Source: Planctellipticum variicoloris
GTDB taxonomy: Bacteria; Planctomycetota; Planctomycetia; Planctomycetales; Planctomycetaceae
Assembly: GCF_030622045.1 (NCBI RefSeq)
Contig: NZ_CP130886.1
Coordinates: forward strand, 3,733,557-3,797,556
Reading direction: 5' to 3'
Length of the DNA: 64,000 bases
Both the position numbers and the translations under genes were made by a program. The notes under the pieces were generated by a model. It did not search any database. It was given only the letters and a program-made list of their open reading frames with translations, and had not been told where the DNA came from. This document shows positions 26,056-35,756 of this stretch, one piece after another. Within the stretch, counting starts at the first letter, position 1, and every line of letters begins with the position of its first letter.

Positions 26056-29000
26056 TTGAAACTGAACGCCGAGGATCGGGCCGCCATTCGGGAAGTTCTG
26101 GGATACCTGAATTTCTCGGGAGGTCGCCCGGACCCCAAGTTTCAGCAGATGCTGAATTCCGTCTCGCGCCGAGTCCCCTGGCGGCGACTCCCGGAGACGC
26201 TCCACAAGATTCTGACGGATCTGCAGGGTACCGGCGGTCCGTTTGCCGACACCACCCAGGCCCGAACCGTCCTGGACCTCACATTCGACGGCCTCTTCCC
26301 CGCTTACCGGCAGCATCATCGGGATCTCCTGTTCCACCGAAAGGATGAAGACTTCGAGAATCCCTTCTTCCTCGCGCGGCTGTTTGAGGCCGCCCTCCAG
26401 GAAGGGGGACCGTGGACCGAGGCGGACAGAATTATCCCGGCGGCCCTCCGCCGGCTGAACGACTTCGTCGGGCATCGTCCGGTCGCCGTGCTCGAAAACG
26501 GGCGGAAGATGGAACCCTATCCCCATGAGCGCCTGCGACCGATCCCCCTGTTCCTCAAAGGGGCCGGGGTCGCCAACGGTCCCTACGAGGCGGTGGTGAC
26601 AGGCGCTCTGAAGTTGCTGGCGGAAACCCCCCAGGAAATCCTGGTGGAGTCGTGGTTCGATCTGGACCGCCTTGATGAGCTGGCAATGGATCCGCGCGCC
26701 CACGACCATCTGCACCCCGCCAACAAGCGAACCAACTATCTGTTCGGCGAATGGGACCCCCATCTGATCGATCTGAAAGGCTTTTACCGCCGGTTCGTCG
26801 TGCGGGAAATCATTCTGCAGTCGCTGCTGGCCTGGATTGCCGACCAGCGGCGGACTCCGATGGAAGAACGAATTTTCGATGCCTCGGCGGTTCTCGCCGG
26901 GACGATCCTGATGGCGTCGTCGATCAGCGGCGCCGGACCGGAGACCCACGATTCCTCGGTCACTCTGACATCGCTGCTGCCGCGCGTCGCTCGGCAGCGA
27001 GATGCGTTCTACGAACGCCTGCTGACGACGGCGACAGGCGCCCGGACCAAGCGCCTCCGCAAGCACGCCGAGGCGACGCAGCAGCCTTTCGGACACGTGC
27101 GGCAGTCGCTGAACATCCACCTGGCGAATTACGGTTCCCTGCAGGTCCAGCGCCGGCATCTGGCCTATCTGTTCGCCCGTCTGGGAAACACCGTCGAGGC
27201 CCAGTTCCAGGCGAACGTGATCCCCTGTGCGTCGGCGCGCTTCGAGTCGGAAATCCAGTGGCGACTGTCCGTCGTTCCCCAGCGACTGAAGCAGGGAGAA
27301 GTCCGGCAGGCGGCCGATCTGGTGGCGGAAGCGGAGAACTTCCTGAAACGCGGCATCGACTGCGGCGCCATCGTCGATCCCTGGAACATCCTCGGGTTCC
27401 AGGGACAGTTCCCGCTCTTTTCGTCCCGCGAAGACAGCGTCCCCGATCAGCGCGTCGAAACCCTCCTGGCGCTCGTGGAAAGCCTCCTCCGGGCCTACTC
27501 GCGGACGCTGGAAGAAGCTGCGGCACGAGGCGACGTGGAGCTGTCGTCGGGCGTTTCACGCCAGTTTTCCGCCTTCGCCGATTACTGGGACCGCTTCGGC
27601 ACGCCAACCGTTCAGGATTTGCCATCGGTCAAGGCGCGGGAAACCTTCGACTCCGCCAGCCACGTGGCGCGGGCGCTCGCCGAGTGGCGGGCTGCGGGCG
27701 AAGCGGCCGGAAACATCAGCTTCTGGCGGCAGCACGTGACGCACTTTGCATCCGCCAAGTCCTATGCGCAGGTCGTCGTCGCCCTGATGGACCGGAAAGA
27801 CGCCGTCGCGTCGCTCGGGCTCCTCATGCAGTGGCTCAGCCAGTCCGACGAAGTCGGACTCGACGGCGGATCGGATTCGTTCGACGGGTTGCTGCTGCGG
27901 TGGATGGAGCAGCTCGTCGCCGGGGCGGCCGAAAACGCCGACGCCTGGCCGCTGGTCCGGCGCATGTTTGACTACCTCGAAGCGAACGCCGGCGAATACT
28001 GGAACGCTCCGTCATTGCAGCGCGCCCTGGGGCAGACCGGCGGGCGCGATGTCGACTGGTCCGACGAGGCGTCGGACGACCGAGACGAAGACGACGTCTT
28101 CAACGCCGCCTACGAGGACGTGGTCTATCGAGACAGCACCGCCGATGGAGTCGCCGGGGACACGCTCGACGGCGGACCGGTCGGGGGCTCGGGAGACGGA
28201 GAGTTCGAGCTCCTGGAAAAGACGCTCGAAGTCCGGCTGAAATTTGTCCGGACAATGGCTCTGCTGCTCCAGCAGGGGGCCGTTCTTGCCTGCCGGGCCG
28301 CCGAAAACGCCGACGGTCGCGAGGCCGTCGCTGATGCCGTTACCGGCTGGCTGCAGCAGGCCAACGCCCTGGAATCGGGACTGGAACGCCTGATCGAAGA
28401 CATCTGGCGCAGGTCGGTCGGGGAGTCCAGCGGCGATCACGACGCCAACGTCGAGTATGACATCCAGCTCCAGACCAAATTTTACCTGCTGCACGTGGCG
28501 ATCACGACCTGCCTGAGCTGCCGGACGGCGCAGTGGTGCCTGACCTGCGCCCTGCCGATCGAAGGTCCGGCGCGGGACTCCGCCCGCGACTTCGTGCGGG
28601 TCCTCGACGTCTACCGGGGCATTCTGCGCAACGATCCGGTCGAAGTCCGCCGGCTGCTGCCGGCCCTGATCCGCCAGTTGCAGAAGAAGCCGTTGCTCTA
28701 TGTCCCCCTTGAGCATGGCGGAGAACCCCGGCAGATTCTGCCGGCCCGGACCCATCAGGTCGTCATGCGGTTTCTGCTGGCGCATCTGCCCCGCCTGGGG
28801 CTGCTCCGGGAAACGTGGCATCTCCTGAAGGCGGCCCACCGGATGGAGCGGGTCTCCCGACCGGCCGGGACCGCCGTGACGGAATTCGACCGACTGTTCC
28901 GGATCGCCATGCGCAACTCGCTGGAGACAATCGCAACAGCGTCGCTCGACTGGAAATCGGGGCGGTTTTCCGACGAAGAGCTGATCGAAATCGTCGGTTC

Positions 29001-29976
29001 CGTGGTCGAGTTCTATCTCGATCAGTGGCTGGAGCACAGCAGCTCAATGCGACTCTCCAGCCTGGAAGCCCTGCGGCTCGATTCCGTCTGGGAAGAGACC
29101 CGGACGTTCATCCGCAAGTATGGCGGCGACTTGCTCCACGCCCGGATGCTGACGCTCGGAAACATCCGGGCGATCCTCCACAACGGAACCGAAAAGTATC
29201 TCGACTACCTCGACGAACACGAAGATCCGCTGCACCCGCTGCTGCTGCTGGAAGATCTGCGCACCGGAGCAATCTCTCGGGAAGACGCCGTTTCACAACT
29301 GCAGTTGATTTACCAGATGGTCGTCGAAAAGTTCGATCGTTTTCTGGAGTACAACACCACGACCACTCAGTCGGACTACGGCGAGATGTTCGACTGCCTC
29401 CTCGACTTCCTCCGGCTCGAGTCGCAATACGATCGCGACGCCTGGAACCTCCTGCCCGTCAGCCTGGCCCACGAAGTCCTGTCGCGACAGGGACGCCCGG
29501 AAGCCGCGGAAATCTGGGAAGAAGTCTTTGCGGTCAAAACCGAGGATATGGCCGACCGGCATCTGCAGGATCTCGAACGGCTCGAAAAACAGTACGGCAT
29601 GCGGCTGCCGTCGGTCTCCAGCCATCTCCAGGAACGGTTTGTGAAGCCGCTGGCGGTCAATCGCATGGTCGCGTCGCTGGAACCGGCCTGGCGCGGCGCC
29701 CAGGTCGGCAACGTCGATACGGAAGCCATGACCTCGCTGAAACAGACGATCGAAGCCTACCTGCACGACACGACCGGAGCCGGCCTCGACGTCCCCGCGT
29801 GGCTGAGAACTCTCGAGGAAGAACTGAATCGCGTTCAGGGCGTCGACGACCTGCCGCGAACCGAAGTGGAGCCGAATCTGATGCTGTCGCCGGCGCCGCT
29901 GACGCTGCGGGACATGCGGCAACAGATTCGGAACTGGCGCCAGTCGCTCAACAGCCGAAAAGACTCCGGCGCCTGA
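26056..29976 (+). CDS. Very large conserved-looking protein of unknown function, divergent to the stator operon
   Basis: 1306 residues, not recognised. It begins with TTG at 26056; GGAAGGAA lies about 9 bases upstream and no better start is near. No signal peptide or membrane helix is seen, so it is probably cytoplasmic. Composition is mostly helical, with many W, R and L residues in repeat-like stretches resembling alpha-solenoids. Around residues 663-715 there is a strongly acidic, Gly/Asp-rich linker. Residues 819-831 form C-x2-C-x5-C-x2-C (C-L-S-C-R-T-A-Q-W-C-L-T-C), a possible zinc site. No Walker, nuclease or kinase motif was found. Its head-to-head position with the ExbB/ExbD-like operon suggests a shared job. 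Confidence 0.9.
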   Translation: MKLNAEDRAAIREVLGYLNFSGGRPDPKFQQMLNSVSRRVPWRRLPETLHKILTDLQGTGGPFADTTQARTVLDLTFDGLFPAYRQHHRDLLFHRKDEDFENPFFLARLFEAALQEGGPWTEADRIIPAALRRLNDFVGHRPVAVLENGRKMEPYPHERLRPIPLFLKGAGVANGPYEAVVTGALKLLAETPQEILVESWFDLDRLDELAMDPRAHDHLHPANKRTNYLFGEWDPHLIDLKGFYRRFVVREIILQSLLAWIADQRRTPMEERIFDASAVLAGTILMASSISGAGPETHDSSVTLTSLLPRVARQRDAFYERLLTTATGARTKRLRKHAEATQQPFGHVRQSLNIHLANYGSLQVQRRHLAYLFARLGNTVEAQFQANVIPCASARFESEIQWRLSVVPQRLKQGEVRQAADLVAEAENFLKRGIDCGAIVDPWNILGFQGQFPLFSSREDSVPDQRVETLLALVESLLRAYSRTLEEAAARGDVELSSGVSRQFSAFADYWDRFGTPTVQDLPSVKARETFDSASHVARALAEWRAAGEAAGNISFWRQHVTHFASAKSYAQVVVALMDRKDAVASLGLLMQWLSQSDEVGLDGGSDSFDGLLLRWMEQLVAGAAENADAWPLVRRMFDYLEANAGEYWNAPSLQRALGQTGGRDVDWSDEASDDRDEDDVFNAAYEDVVYRDSTADGVAGDTLDGGPVGGSGDGEFELLEKTLEVRLKFVRTMALLLQQGAVLACRAAENADGREAVADAVTGWLQQANALESGLERLIEDIWRRSVGESSGDHDANVEYDIQLQTKFYLLHVAITTCLSCRTAQWCLTCALPIEGPARDSARDFVRVLDVYRGILRNDPVEVRRLLPALIRQLQKKPLLYVPLEHGGEPRQILPARTHQVVMRFLLAHLPRLGLLRETWHLLKAAHRMERVSRPAGTAVTEFDRLFRIAMRNSLETIATASLDWKSGRFSDEELIEIVGSVVEFYLDQWLEHSSSMRLSSLEALRLDSVWEETRTFIRKYGGDLLHARMLTLGNIRAILHNGTEKYLDYLDEHEDPLHPLLLLEDLRTGAISREDAVSQLQLIYQMVVEKFDRFLEYNTTTTQSDYGEMFDCLLDFLRLESQYDRDAWNLLPVSLAHEVLSRQGRPEAAEIWEEVFAVKTEDMADRHLQDLERLEKQYGMRLPSVSSHLQERFVKPLAVNRMVASLEPAWRGAQVGNVDTEAMTSLKQTIEAYLHDTTGAGLDVPAWLRTLEEELNRVQGVDDLPRTEVEPNLMLSPAPLTLRDMRQQIRNWRQSLNSRKDSGA

Positions 29977-30164
29977 TCGCCCCGTCCCCCTGCTTGAGGC
30001 CATCGAAGCCGGTACAAATCCCCACTTCTCGACGACGCACACGAAGTCTTCGGTCCGGTCGATCGGCAAAGTTGGTAATTCCTGCTCGACGAAACCCATT
30101 CTGTCCGATAAGACAGGGTCAGAATTTGAGACGCACCTCACCCGTCCGGGCCTGAACTCGACGG

Positions 30165-31430
30165 GTGTCCGAACACCATGGAACGGTGGTCATGCCGCGC
30201 AGCAGGGAGGCTGGGGCGATTCCGAACGACGGCGGCAGCACCGCGCGCCATGCCGGTCTGGACTGGATCCGGGGGCTGGGAGCCGTGGCCGTCGTCGTGC
30301 TGCACGCCGGCATTCCCTATCTGACCGCTCCGATGCCCGGTCTGGCCTGGCCGATCCGCCATCCGGCGCCCGACGCGGCCATCAACGCCGTTTTCTGGGC
30401 CATCGAAGCCTGTGTGATGCCGCTGTTTCTGATGCTCAGCGGCTACGTCTCCTGGCGCAGTCTCTCGCATCGAGGCGAACGCAAGTTCCTGCGACAGCGC
30501 GTGGACCGCATCCTCTATCCGCTGCTGGCGGCGGCCTGCATCCTGCTGCCCGTGGAGCTGTATCTCTGGATGCTCGGCTGGGTCGGAGAAGGGCAACTTT
30601 CCTGGAAGGACCTGCGCGACATCCGACTGGGGTCGCTGAAACAGAATCTCTGGGGCCTGAGCCACCTCTGGTACCTGCAGTACATTTTCCTGTATTCGCT
30701 GCTGCTCGCCGCCGGCGTCTGGGGATTGCGACGCCGGCCCGCACAGGCAGCTTCCGGTCGCAGATCTGCACAATGGCCCACCCCCAACCTGCGTCGGCTG
30801 GCAATTCCGTCGATTGTCGCGGGAATTGCCGCAGTTCTCTGCTGGGACCCGGGCGTCGTCCTTGGCTTTCAGCACTCGTTTGTTCCCGTCCCGGCGAAGT
30901 TTGCCTATAGCGGTCTGTTCTTCGCCTGGGGCGTCCTGGAAGCGGTACGACCGGACGAACAGCCCCGCGGACGGCGTCGAAACCCTCTGGTGTGGCTGGG
31001 AGCGGCCGCCCTGCTCTTTCCGACCTATCTGCTGCTCGCTGACGGTCAAATGGGGGGCCAGCCCCCCTGGGTGGCCACTCCGCTGCTGACCGCGATGTGT
31101 GTGACGCTTACCTTTGGACTGTGGTCGATCTGCGAGCGGCTGAAGGGAGCTCCCCCGGCCTGGGCTCGCTATCTGGCCGGGGCGTCGTTCTGGGTGTATC
31201 TGGTCCACCATCCCCTGGTGCCCCTCTGCCAGCTCGGCTTTCGGGAAACAGGCTGGCCAGCACAGATTCAGTTTGCCCTGGCAATCGTGGTGACGCTCTA
31301 TCTGGCGCTGGCAAGCTACGAAGTCGCCGTTCGGAGAACGGTGATCGGGAGCTTCCTGGGCGGACGCGAGACTCGCGAAACCGCCGTCATTGCTCAATTC
31401 AAACCGCAACCGCTCGGCCACGCCGCGTAG
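30165..31430 (+). CDS. Acyltransferase family 3 membrane protein
   Basis: About 421 residues with roughly ten membrane helices. The start is L-D-W-I-R-G-L-G-A-V-A-V-V-V-L-H-A-G, the typical first helix of acyltransferase-3 proteins with the key His, followed by F-L-M-L-S-G-Y-V-S and Y-L-V-H-H-P near the end. The family transfers acyl groups to sugars or lipids at the membrane; the closest known style is the OpgC-like branch, but the substrate is unknown. GTG at 30165 is used; ATG at 30192 is equally possible. It follows the 1306-residue gene by about 190 bases. Confidence 0.87.
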   Translation: MSEHHGTVVMPRSREAGAIPNDGGSTARHAGLDWIRGLGAVAVVVLHAGIPYLTAPMPGLAWPIRHPAPDAAINAVFWAIEACVMPLFLMLSGYVSWRSLSHRGERKFLRQRVDRILYPLLAAACILLPVELYLWMLGWVGEGQLSWKDLRDIRLGSLKQNLWGLSHLWYLQYIFLYSLLLAAGVWGLRRRPAQAASGRRSAQWPTPNLRRLAIPSIVAGIAAVLCWDPGVVLGFQHSFVPVPAKFAYSGLFFAWGVLEAVRPDEQPRGRRRNPLVWLGAAALLFPTYLLLADGQMGGQPPWVATPLLTAMCVTLTFGLWSICERLKGAPPAWARYLAGASFWVYLVHHPLVPLCQLGFRETGWPAQIQFALAIVVTLYLALASYEVAVRRTVIGSFLGGRETRETAVIAQFKPQPLGHAA

Positions 31431-31809
31431 CGACGAGCCAGACCGTTCGTCGCATTCTGCCCTACCGTCCGCAGAATGCGTCACGCAGATTTCCGCGGAT
31501 CGCCCGCGGGGGATCCACGTCGCGAACCGACCGGACGCCCAAACGCCGCCTGTCAAACGCCACAACCCCAATCACGAAAACTATTTACGCAGCATCCAGC
31601 CGAGAAAGACGGCCCGCCCCAAATCTTGGCAACCGACGGCGCGCGAGTTGCTCTTCTCGGGAACTCAGCTTCGAAATCGTTTCGAGCGCCATCTGGGAGG
31701 AGTCTGTCCCGGCATTATCGAAACCATCCCGGCGCTCGTCCGCCTCCGCACTGCAGCTTCCTTTGCAGTGCGGAGGCTTTTCTGTTTGCTCCAAACAGGC
31801 AGGCGGACC
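31431..31809. other. Intergenic region with terminator
   Basis: About 380 bases between convergent genes. Apart from the hairpin at 31743-31787 nothing was recognised. Confidence 0.45.
31743..31787 (+). terminator. Intrinsic terminator
   Basis: 13-bp stem CCTCCGCACTGCA / TGCAGTGCGGAGG (31743-31755 with 31764-31776), 8-base loop, followed by CTTTTCTGTTT. Oriented for plus-strand transcription arriving from the acyltransferase gene; its stem may also stop the convergent MFS transcript. Confidence 0.8.
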
Positions 31810-33222
31810 TCAACGCAAGACCGGCTCGACCGCAGCAGTCTCGCGACCGTCCACCTGATCCGGAAACGCAGGGAGCAGCGGAGCATCGACGGTTCCCATC
31901 GGACGGACCGCCAGCGTCCGCAGCGGCATGATGGCATTTGTCACGGTCATCGACGGCACGCGACGGAGCAGCAGCAGACTTGCGGCTCGTAACACCGTGG
32001 AGGCGATATACACCCCCATGTAACCGGCGACACCGACGCCGACCACCTTCAGCACGGCGGCGCCGATCAGCGAGCCGAGGACGATCGCGGTTGCATTGGC
32101 CACGTTGTAGAGCGTCAGAATGCTCGTGCGTTCCTCCTCGGGAATCGTCTCAAAAAACATCAGCATCATCGCCAGCTCGTAGGCCCCCCAGGCGGCTCCC
32201 GCAACGAGTTGCAGACAAATCAGCCAGACGAAGTTGTCGCTGACGACCCAGCCCGCCGCGAGTGGAATGATGCCGACAGAACCGATCCAGAGCAGCCGCT
32301 GGGCTCCCGCGCGATGCGCCACCCGGCCCCAGAACGGCAGACAGAAGAACTTGGAAACGAAGGAAACTCCCAGCAGGATCGCGAAGCCCGTGTACGACAT
32401 CTCCATTTCGCGAAGCATATAGGGCGCAAAGTACGGCCCGGCGACGTAGACGCCGCACTGCATGGCGACGATGAATACCAGCAGGCGCCCGATCGAGGCG
32501 GTTGTAAAACGATGCCACTGCTGCCTGAGCGTCAGAAAACGCATCCCGGCCGGAATCGGCACCGGTTCCGCCTGGGTCGCCAGCGCGATGACGGAAACCA
32601 CCCGGCTGACGCAGGCCGCGGTGAAGAGCGCGGCAAAGATGAGCACTTTGGACTCGTGACCCTGGCCGGCCTGCAGCGCGAACCCGCCGATCAGAAACCC
32701 CATCAGAGTCGTCGCCTGCGCAAGTCGCGTCCGCATGGCGAAAAAGCGGGCGCGCAACGGCCGGGGCACCAATGTCCCCATCCAGGTGTTCCAGGCCGGA
32801 CCGGTGGCGAGGCTCGCGCCCCAGTAGACCGAAGCGACGGTCAGCACCCACAGCGGGGAGATTTCGCCAAGGATGGCGGCGACAATCAGCGGCACGAAGC
32901 TGCAGGCTTGAATCGTGGCGCAAATTACGATCCAGCGTTTGTGAGACCGCAGCATCCGAATGGCGGTCGGAGAGACCAGTTGCAGCAGGCTCCCCGCCAG
33001 CAACGGCACGCTGGCGATCATGCCAGCAAAGACCTCGCCAAGTCCGATGGCCAGAACGAACGCCTGGAGATAGGTCTCTCCGATACCGACCATCAGGCCG
33101 TACGACGTTCCATCAACGACGCTGCACCGCAGACTCCGTCTCAGGCTGGGTGATTCTTCGCTGTCGGGAAACACCGCATCCGGGACGACTGCCGCGTCTT
33201 CCACGGCCGTACTGGACCTCAC
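31810..33222 (-). CDS. MFS transporter
   Basis: 470 residues, about 12 membrane helices, with cytoplasmic N- and C-terminal tails. Major facilitator type: the loop between helices 2 and 3 (P-T-A-I-R-M-L-R-S-H-K-R-W), and the central loop with basic residues near R-Q-Q-W-H-R-F. It resembles uncharacterised planctomycete MFS proteins; the substrate is unknown, and exporter or importer cannot be decided. The start is GTG at 33222, with a GGGAGG about 13 bases upstream. Convergent with the acyltransferase gene. Confidence 0.85.
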   Translation of the reverse strand: MRSSTAVEDAAVVPDAVFPDSEESPSLRRSLRCSVVDGTSYGLMVGIGETYLQAFVLAIGLGEVFAGMIASVPLLAGSLLQLVSPTAIRMLRSHKRWIVICATIQACSFVPLIVAAILGEISPLWVLTVASVYWGASLATGPAWNTWMGTLVPRPLRARFFAMRTRLAQATTLMGFLIGGFALQAGQGHESKVLIFAALFTAACVSRVVSVIALATQAEPVPIPAGMRFLTLRQQWHRFTTASIGRLLVFIVAMQCGVYVAGPYFAPYMLREMEMSYTGFAILLGVSFVSKFFCLPFWGRVAHRAGAQRLLWIGSVGIIPLAAGWVVSDNFVWLICLQLVAGAAWGAYELAMMLMFFETIPEEERTSILTLYNVANATAIVLGSLIGAAVLKVVGVGVAGYMGVYIASTVLRAASLLLLRRVPSMTVTNAIMPLRTLAVRPMGTVDAPLLPAFPDQVDGRETAAVEPVLR

Positions 33223-33409
33223 GACGTCTGCTACCTCCCACCTCGCCCGAAATCCTGGAGTCCCCGCCGAACGGTATCACAGGGGGACGGCCCGGAGAAG
33301 TCATCCCAGGCCGGATTCTCGAACGTCGCCAGCCGGACATCGCCGGGCGGGAGAATGTTCGCACATCGCGAAATGACCAGATAACTGCCAGGAAGCCGGC
33401 TGAGCGGCC

Positions 33410-33862
33410 TCAGGCCGTCGGCGGAAGTTTCGGCGAAACGGCCCCCAACGCGACCGACGAGCGGGGTTCACCCTCCGCCGCAACGGTCGGCAGCCGAAGC
33501 ACCACCACGAGCCCGATCCCGCACAGCCCGATGCAGCCGATCTGCATCGGCCAGGACAATTTCCCCGACAGAAGCGTCGCCCCGACAACGGCCAGCACCA
33601 TCACGACCGCCAGCCATTTGACCGCGGGGCGCACCGCATGGTGGCGCTCCCAGTCTCGAAGAAACGGGCCGAACAACCGATTCTGCAGGAGCCAGGCGTG
33701 GCAGCGCGGGGAACTGCGGAGGAAGAGGAAACTCGCCAGCAGCAGAAATGGCGTCGTCGGCAGCAGCGGCAGAAACGCCCCCGCCAGAGCCAGTCCGACG
33801 AATGCCCACCCCAATGTGACCTCGGCCGCTTTTCTGAGGCGGAGGGTGACGGTGGGTTTCAT
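33410..33862 (-). CDS. DUF454 family inner-membrane protein
   Basis: 150 residues from the ATG at 33862 (AGGA about 6 bases upstream; the frame opens at 33970). YbaN/DUF454 type: the [11 protein letters not shown]...[17 protein letters not shown] block near residues 15-45 is diagnostic, followed by R-S-S-P-R and two further helices. Function unknown in the family. Appears monocistronic. Confidence 0.85.
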   Translation of the reverse strand: MKPTVTLRLRKAAEVTLGWAFVGLALAGAFLPLLPTTPFLLLASFLFLRSSPRCHAWLLQNRLFGPFLRDWERHHAVRPAVKWLAVVMVLAVVGATLLSGKLSWPMQIGCIGLCGIGLVVVLRLPTVAAEGEPRSSVALGAVSPKLPPTA

Positions 33863-34382
33863 GGGGAGTCCTGCAGAAGACGCATAACCGGGAATCGATT
33901 CGATCAACGGGAACAATCCGGCCGGATGGTCGGACAGCATATCGCAACCGGCCTTCAGAATATCGGTCATTTTTGATCGGAGTTCACTCCCGACCGAGCG
34001 ACTCGACCGACTTGACGATTCTGAACAACCCCAATCTGGCAGACTCTGCGGGTCATTCCGACCGTATCGGCGTCGAAATTTCCGACGCCGGGAGTTCGAG
34101 CCGCCCGTTCAGGATTCCCGGATGCCGGGACCCTCGGAAACCGATCAATCCGGCAGACCCGAATTTCCGTTTCAGGACGCGCTTGACAACGTCCGCCGCG
34201 TCGACTATCCAAATGGCGCAAATCGACAGTCGGCCCGGTCGGGCAGTCTGTCAAAGATTCTTGCAGATAAGTAGTTGCGTGGTCCGCGCTGCCGGTTCGC
34301 CGTAAAAAAAACGGCCTCCTGCGGCGGCTGGTCCGCGCTGGTTGAGAACGAGACTAGACTCCGGTTTTCGAGGTGTGCATCC
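33863..34382. other. Intergenic region between divergent genes
   Basis: About 520 bases upstream of both the DUF454 gene and the acidic-protein gene. No gene, RNA or repeat recognised; presumably promoter space. Confidence 0.4.
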
Positions 34383-34673
34383 ATGCCTTTTTCTCTGTCC
34401 GACGAAGATCGCCTGTCCGCCGCCGGCCTCTTCAGTGAGACTCCGTTCGGCTCGTCCGCTTCACCCCAGCTCGCGGACGTCGACGACGAGGGCGGTTTCG
34501 GCGAAGACGACGAATTCGGCGACGACGAAGATCTCGACGAGGATCTCGAGGATCTCGACGAAGAAGAATTCGACGACGACGACTTTGAAGACGACGACTT
34601 CGAAGACGACGACGATTTCGATGATGACGACGACGACGATGACGACGATGATCTCGACGACGACGACGAGTAA
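34383..34673 (+). CDS. Extremely acidic small protein
   Basis: 96 residues starting at the ATG at 34383 with GAGGTG 8 bases upstream. The first 30 residues are ordinary (M-P-F-S-L-S-D-E-D-R-L...); the last 65 are almost all Asp and Glu with a few Gly, Phe and Leu. No signal peptide. Likely a disordered cytoplasmic polyanion: possible roles are nucleic-acid mimicry, metal buffering or a chaperone for basic proteins. Short acidic proteins are seen in planctomycetes, but I know no function. A strong terminator follows at 34716-34750. Confidence 0.75.
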   Translation: MPFSLSDEDRLSAAGLFSETPFGSSASPQLADVDDEGGFGEDDEFGDDEDLDEDLEDLDEEEFDDDDFEDDDFEDDDDFDDDDDDDDDDDLDDDDE

Positions 34674-34715
34674 TCCTCAAACGGCGCGCGTCGACCGGAA
34701 TTGAATCCTGTCACG

Positions 34716-34750
34716 ACAGGGCGAAGAGCCTGCCTCTTCGCCCTGTTTGT
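34716..34750 (+). terminator. Intrinsic terminator after acidic-protein gene
   Basis: 13-bp stem ACAGGGCGAAGAG / CTCTTCGCCCTGT (34716-34728 with 34734-34746), 5-base loop, then TTGTATTG. It insulates the acidic-protein gene from the downstream phosphorylase. Confidence 0.8.
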
Positions 34751-34841
34751 ATTGTGTGATTCGTGCGATACGCCGGTCTGACGGTCCCCGGCGCAGATTC
34801 CCCCGGAACGTCGGTGTCGGGACTACAGAGGAGAAAACGCT

Positions 34842-35681
34842 GTGCTGGAATTGTGGAATCAGATCGATGAAGCGGCGGCATACATCCGCAGTCAGTGGAG
34901 CGGTACGCCGCGCGTCGGCCTGATCCTCGGCACAGGGCTGGGCGGTCTGGCCGAGCAGATCGTTCAAGAAGCCTGCATCGACTACGACAAGGTGCCCCAC
35001 TTTCCGCGATCGACGGTCGAGTCGCACGCCGGTCGACTCGTGTGCGGGACGCTGCGCGGCGTGCCGATCGTCGCTATGGAAGGTCGCTTCCACTACTACG
35101 AAGGCTACTCGCTGAAGCAGGTCACCTTTCCCGTCCGCGTGATGCGCGCGCTCGGCGCGGAGATGCTCCTGGTCACCAATGCCGCGGGGGGCATCAACCC
35201 TCAGTTGGATCTGGCCGATGTGGTCGTCATGGAAGACCACATCAACCTGATGCCCGACAGCCCGCTGCGCGGAGTCAACGACGACCGGCTCGGCCCCCGC
35301 TGGCCCGATCTCTGCGAACCGTACAGCCGGGAACTGATCGAATTGAGCCGGTCGACGGCGCTGGAGCTCGGGCTGCACGTCGCCAAGGGAGTCTACGTCT
35401 GCGTGCCGGGTCCCAATCTGGAAACGCGGGCCGAATACCGGATGCTGAAGCTCCTCGGCGCCGATGTCGTGGGAATGTCGTCCGTTCCGGAAGCGATTGT
35501 GGCGATACACGCCGGAATGAAGGTCCTCGGCTACTCGATCGTCACCGACCTGTGCCTGCCCGACCACCTCGAACCGGTCGAGGTGCCAAAGATTCTCGCC
35601 AACGCCGCCAAAGGGGGCGAGAAGCTCGCGAAACTGATCCCGGCGGTGCTGGAACGCCTGCCGCGCAGCACGAATTCCTGA
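34842..35681 (+). CDS. punA: Purine nucleoside phosphorylase
   Basis: 279 residues. Trimeric class I PNP of purine salvage: nucleoside + phosphate to base + pentose 1-phosphate, in the cytoplasm. Visible: phosphate loop L-I-L-G-T-G-L-G at 27-34, [15 protein letters not shown] at 80-89, V-T-N-A-A-G-G-I at 111-118, and G-M-S-S-V-P-E at 211-217. The base-specificity position that is Asn243 in human PNP appears as Asp236 (S-I-V-T-D-L), a form linked to acceptance of 6-aminopurines. The GTG start at 34842 has AGAGGAG 8 bases upstream. Confidence 0.93.
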   Translation: MLELWNQIDEAAAYIRSQWSGTPRVGLILGTGLGGLAEQIVQEACIDYDKVPHFPRSTVESHAGRLVCGTLRGVPIVAMEGRFHYYEGYSLKQVTFPVRVMRALGAEMLLVTNAAGGINPQLDLADVVVMEDHINLMPDSPLRGVNDDRLGPRWPDLCEPYSRELIELSRSTALELGLHVAKGVYVCVPGPNLETRAEYRMLKLLGADVVGMSSVPEAIVAIHAGMKVLGYSIVTDLCLPDHLEPVEVPKILANAAKGGEKLAKLIPAVLERLPRSTNS

Positions 35682-35695
35682 ATCGACCGGCGGCA

Positions 35696-35717
35696 GTCTG
35701 CCGGTAAACCGGCAGAC
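35696..35717. terminator. Hairpin between convergent genes
   Basis: 10-bp perfect stem GTCTGCCGGT / ACCGGCAGAC with a 2-base AA centre, just after the phosphorylase stop and before the convergent LRR gene. Weak T-tract, so it probably acts in both directions. Confidence 0.55.
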
Positions 35718-35756
35718 CGGCTTTCGCGGGTCAATTGCCGTCCCGAAGTTCCCTCG

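Noticed and set aside
21215-29976. Zorya-type defence system
   Set aside because: The ExbB/MotA protein with a long tail recalls ZorA, but there is no OmpA-like ZorB, no helicase (ZorD) and no nuclease (ZorE), and the large protein has no ATP-binding motif.
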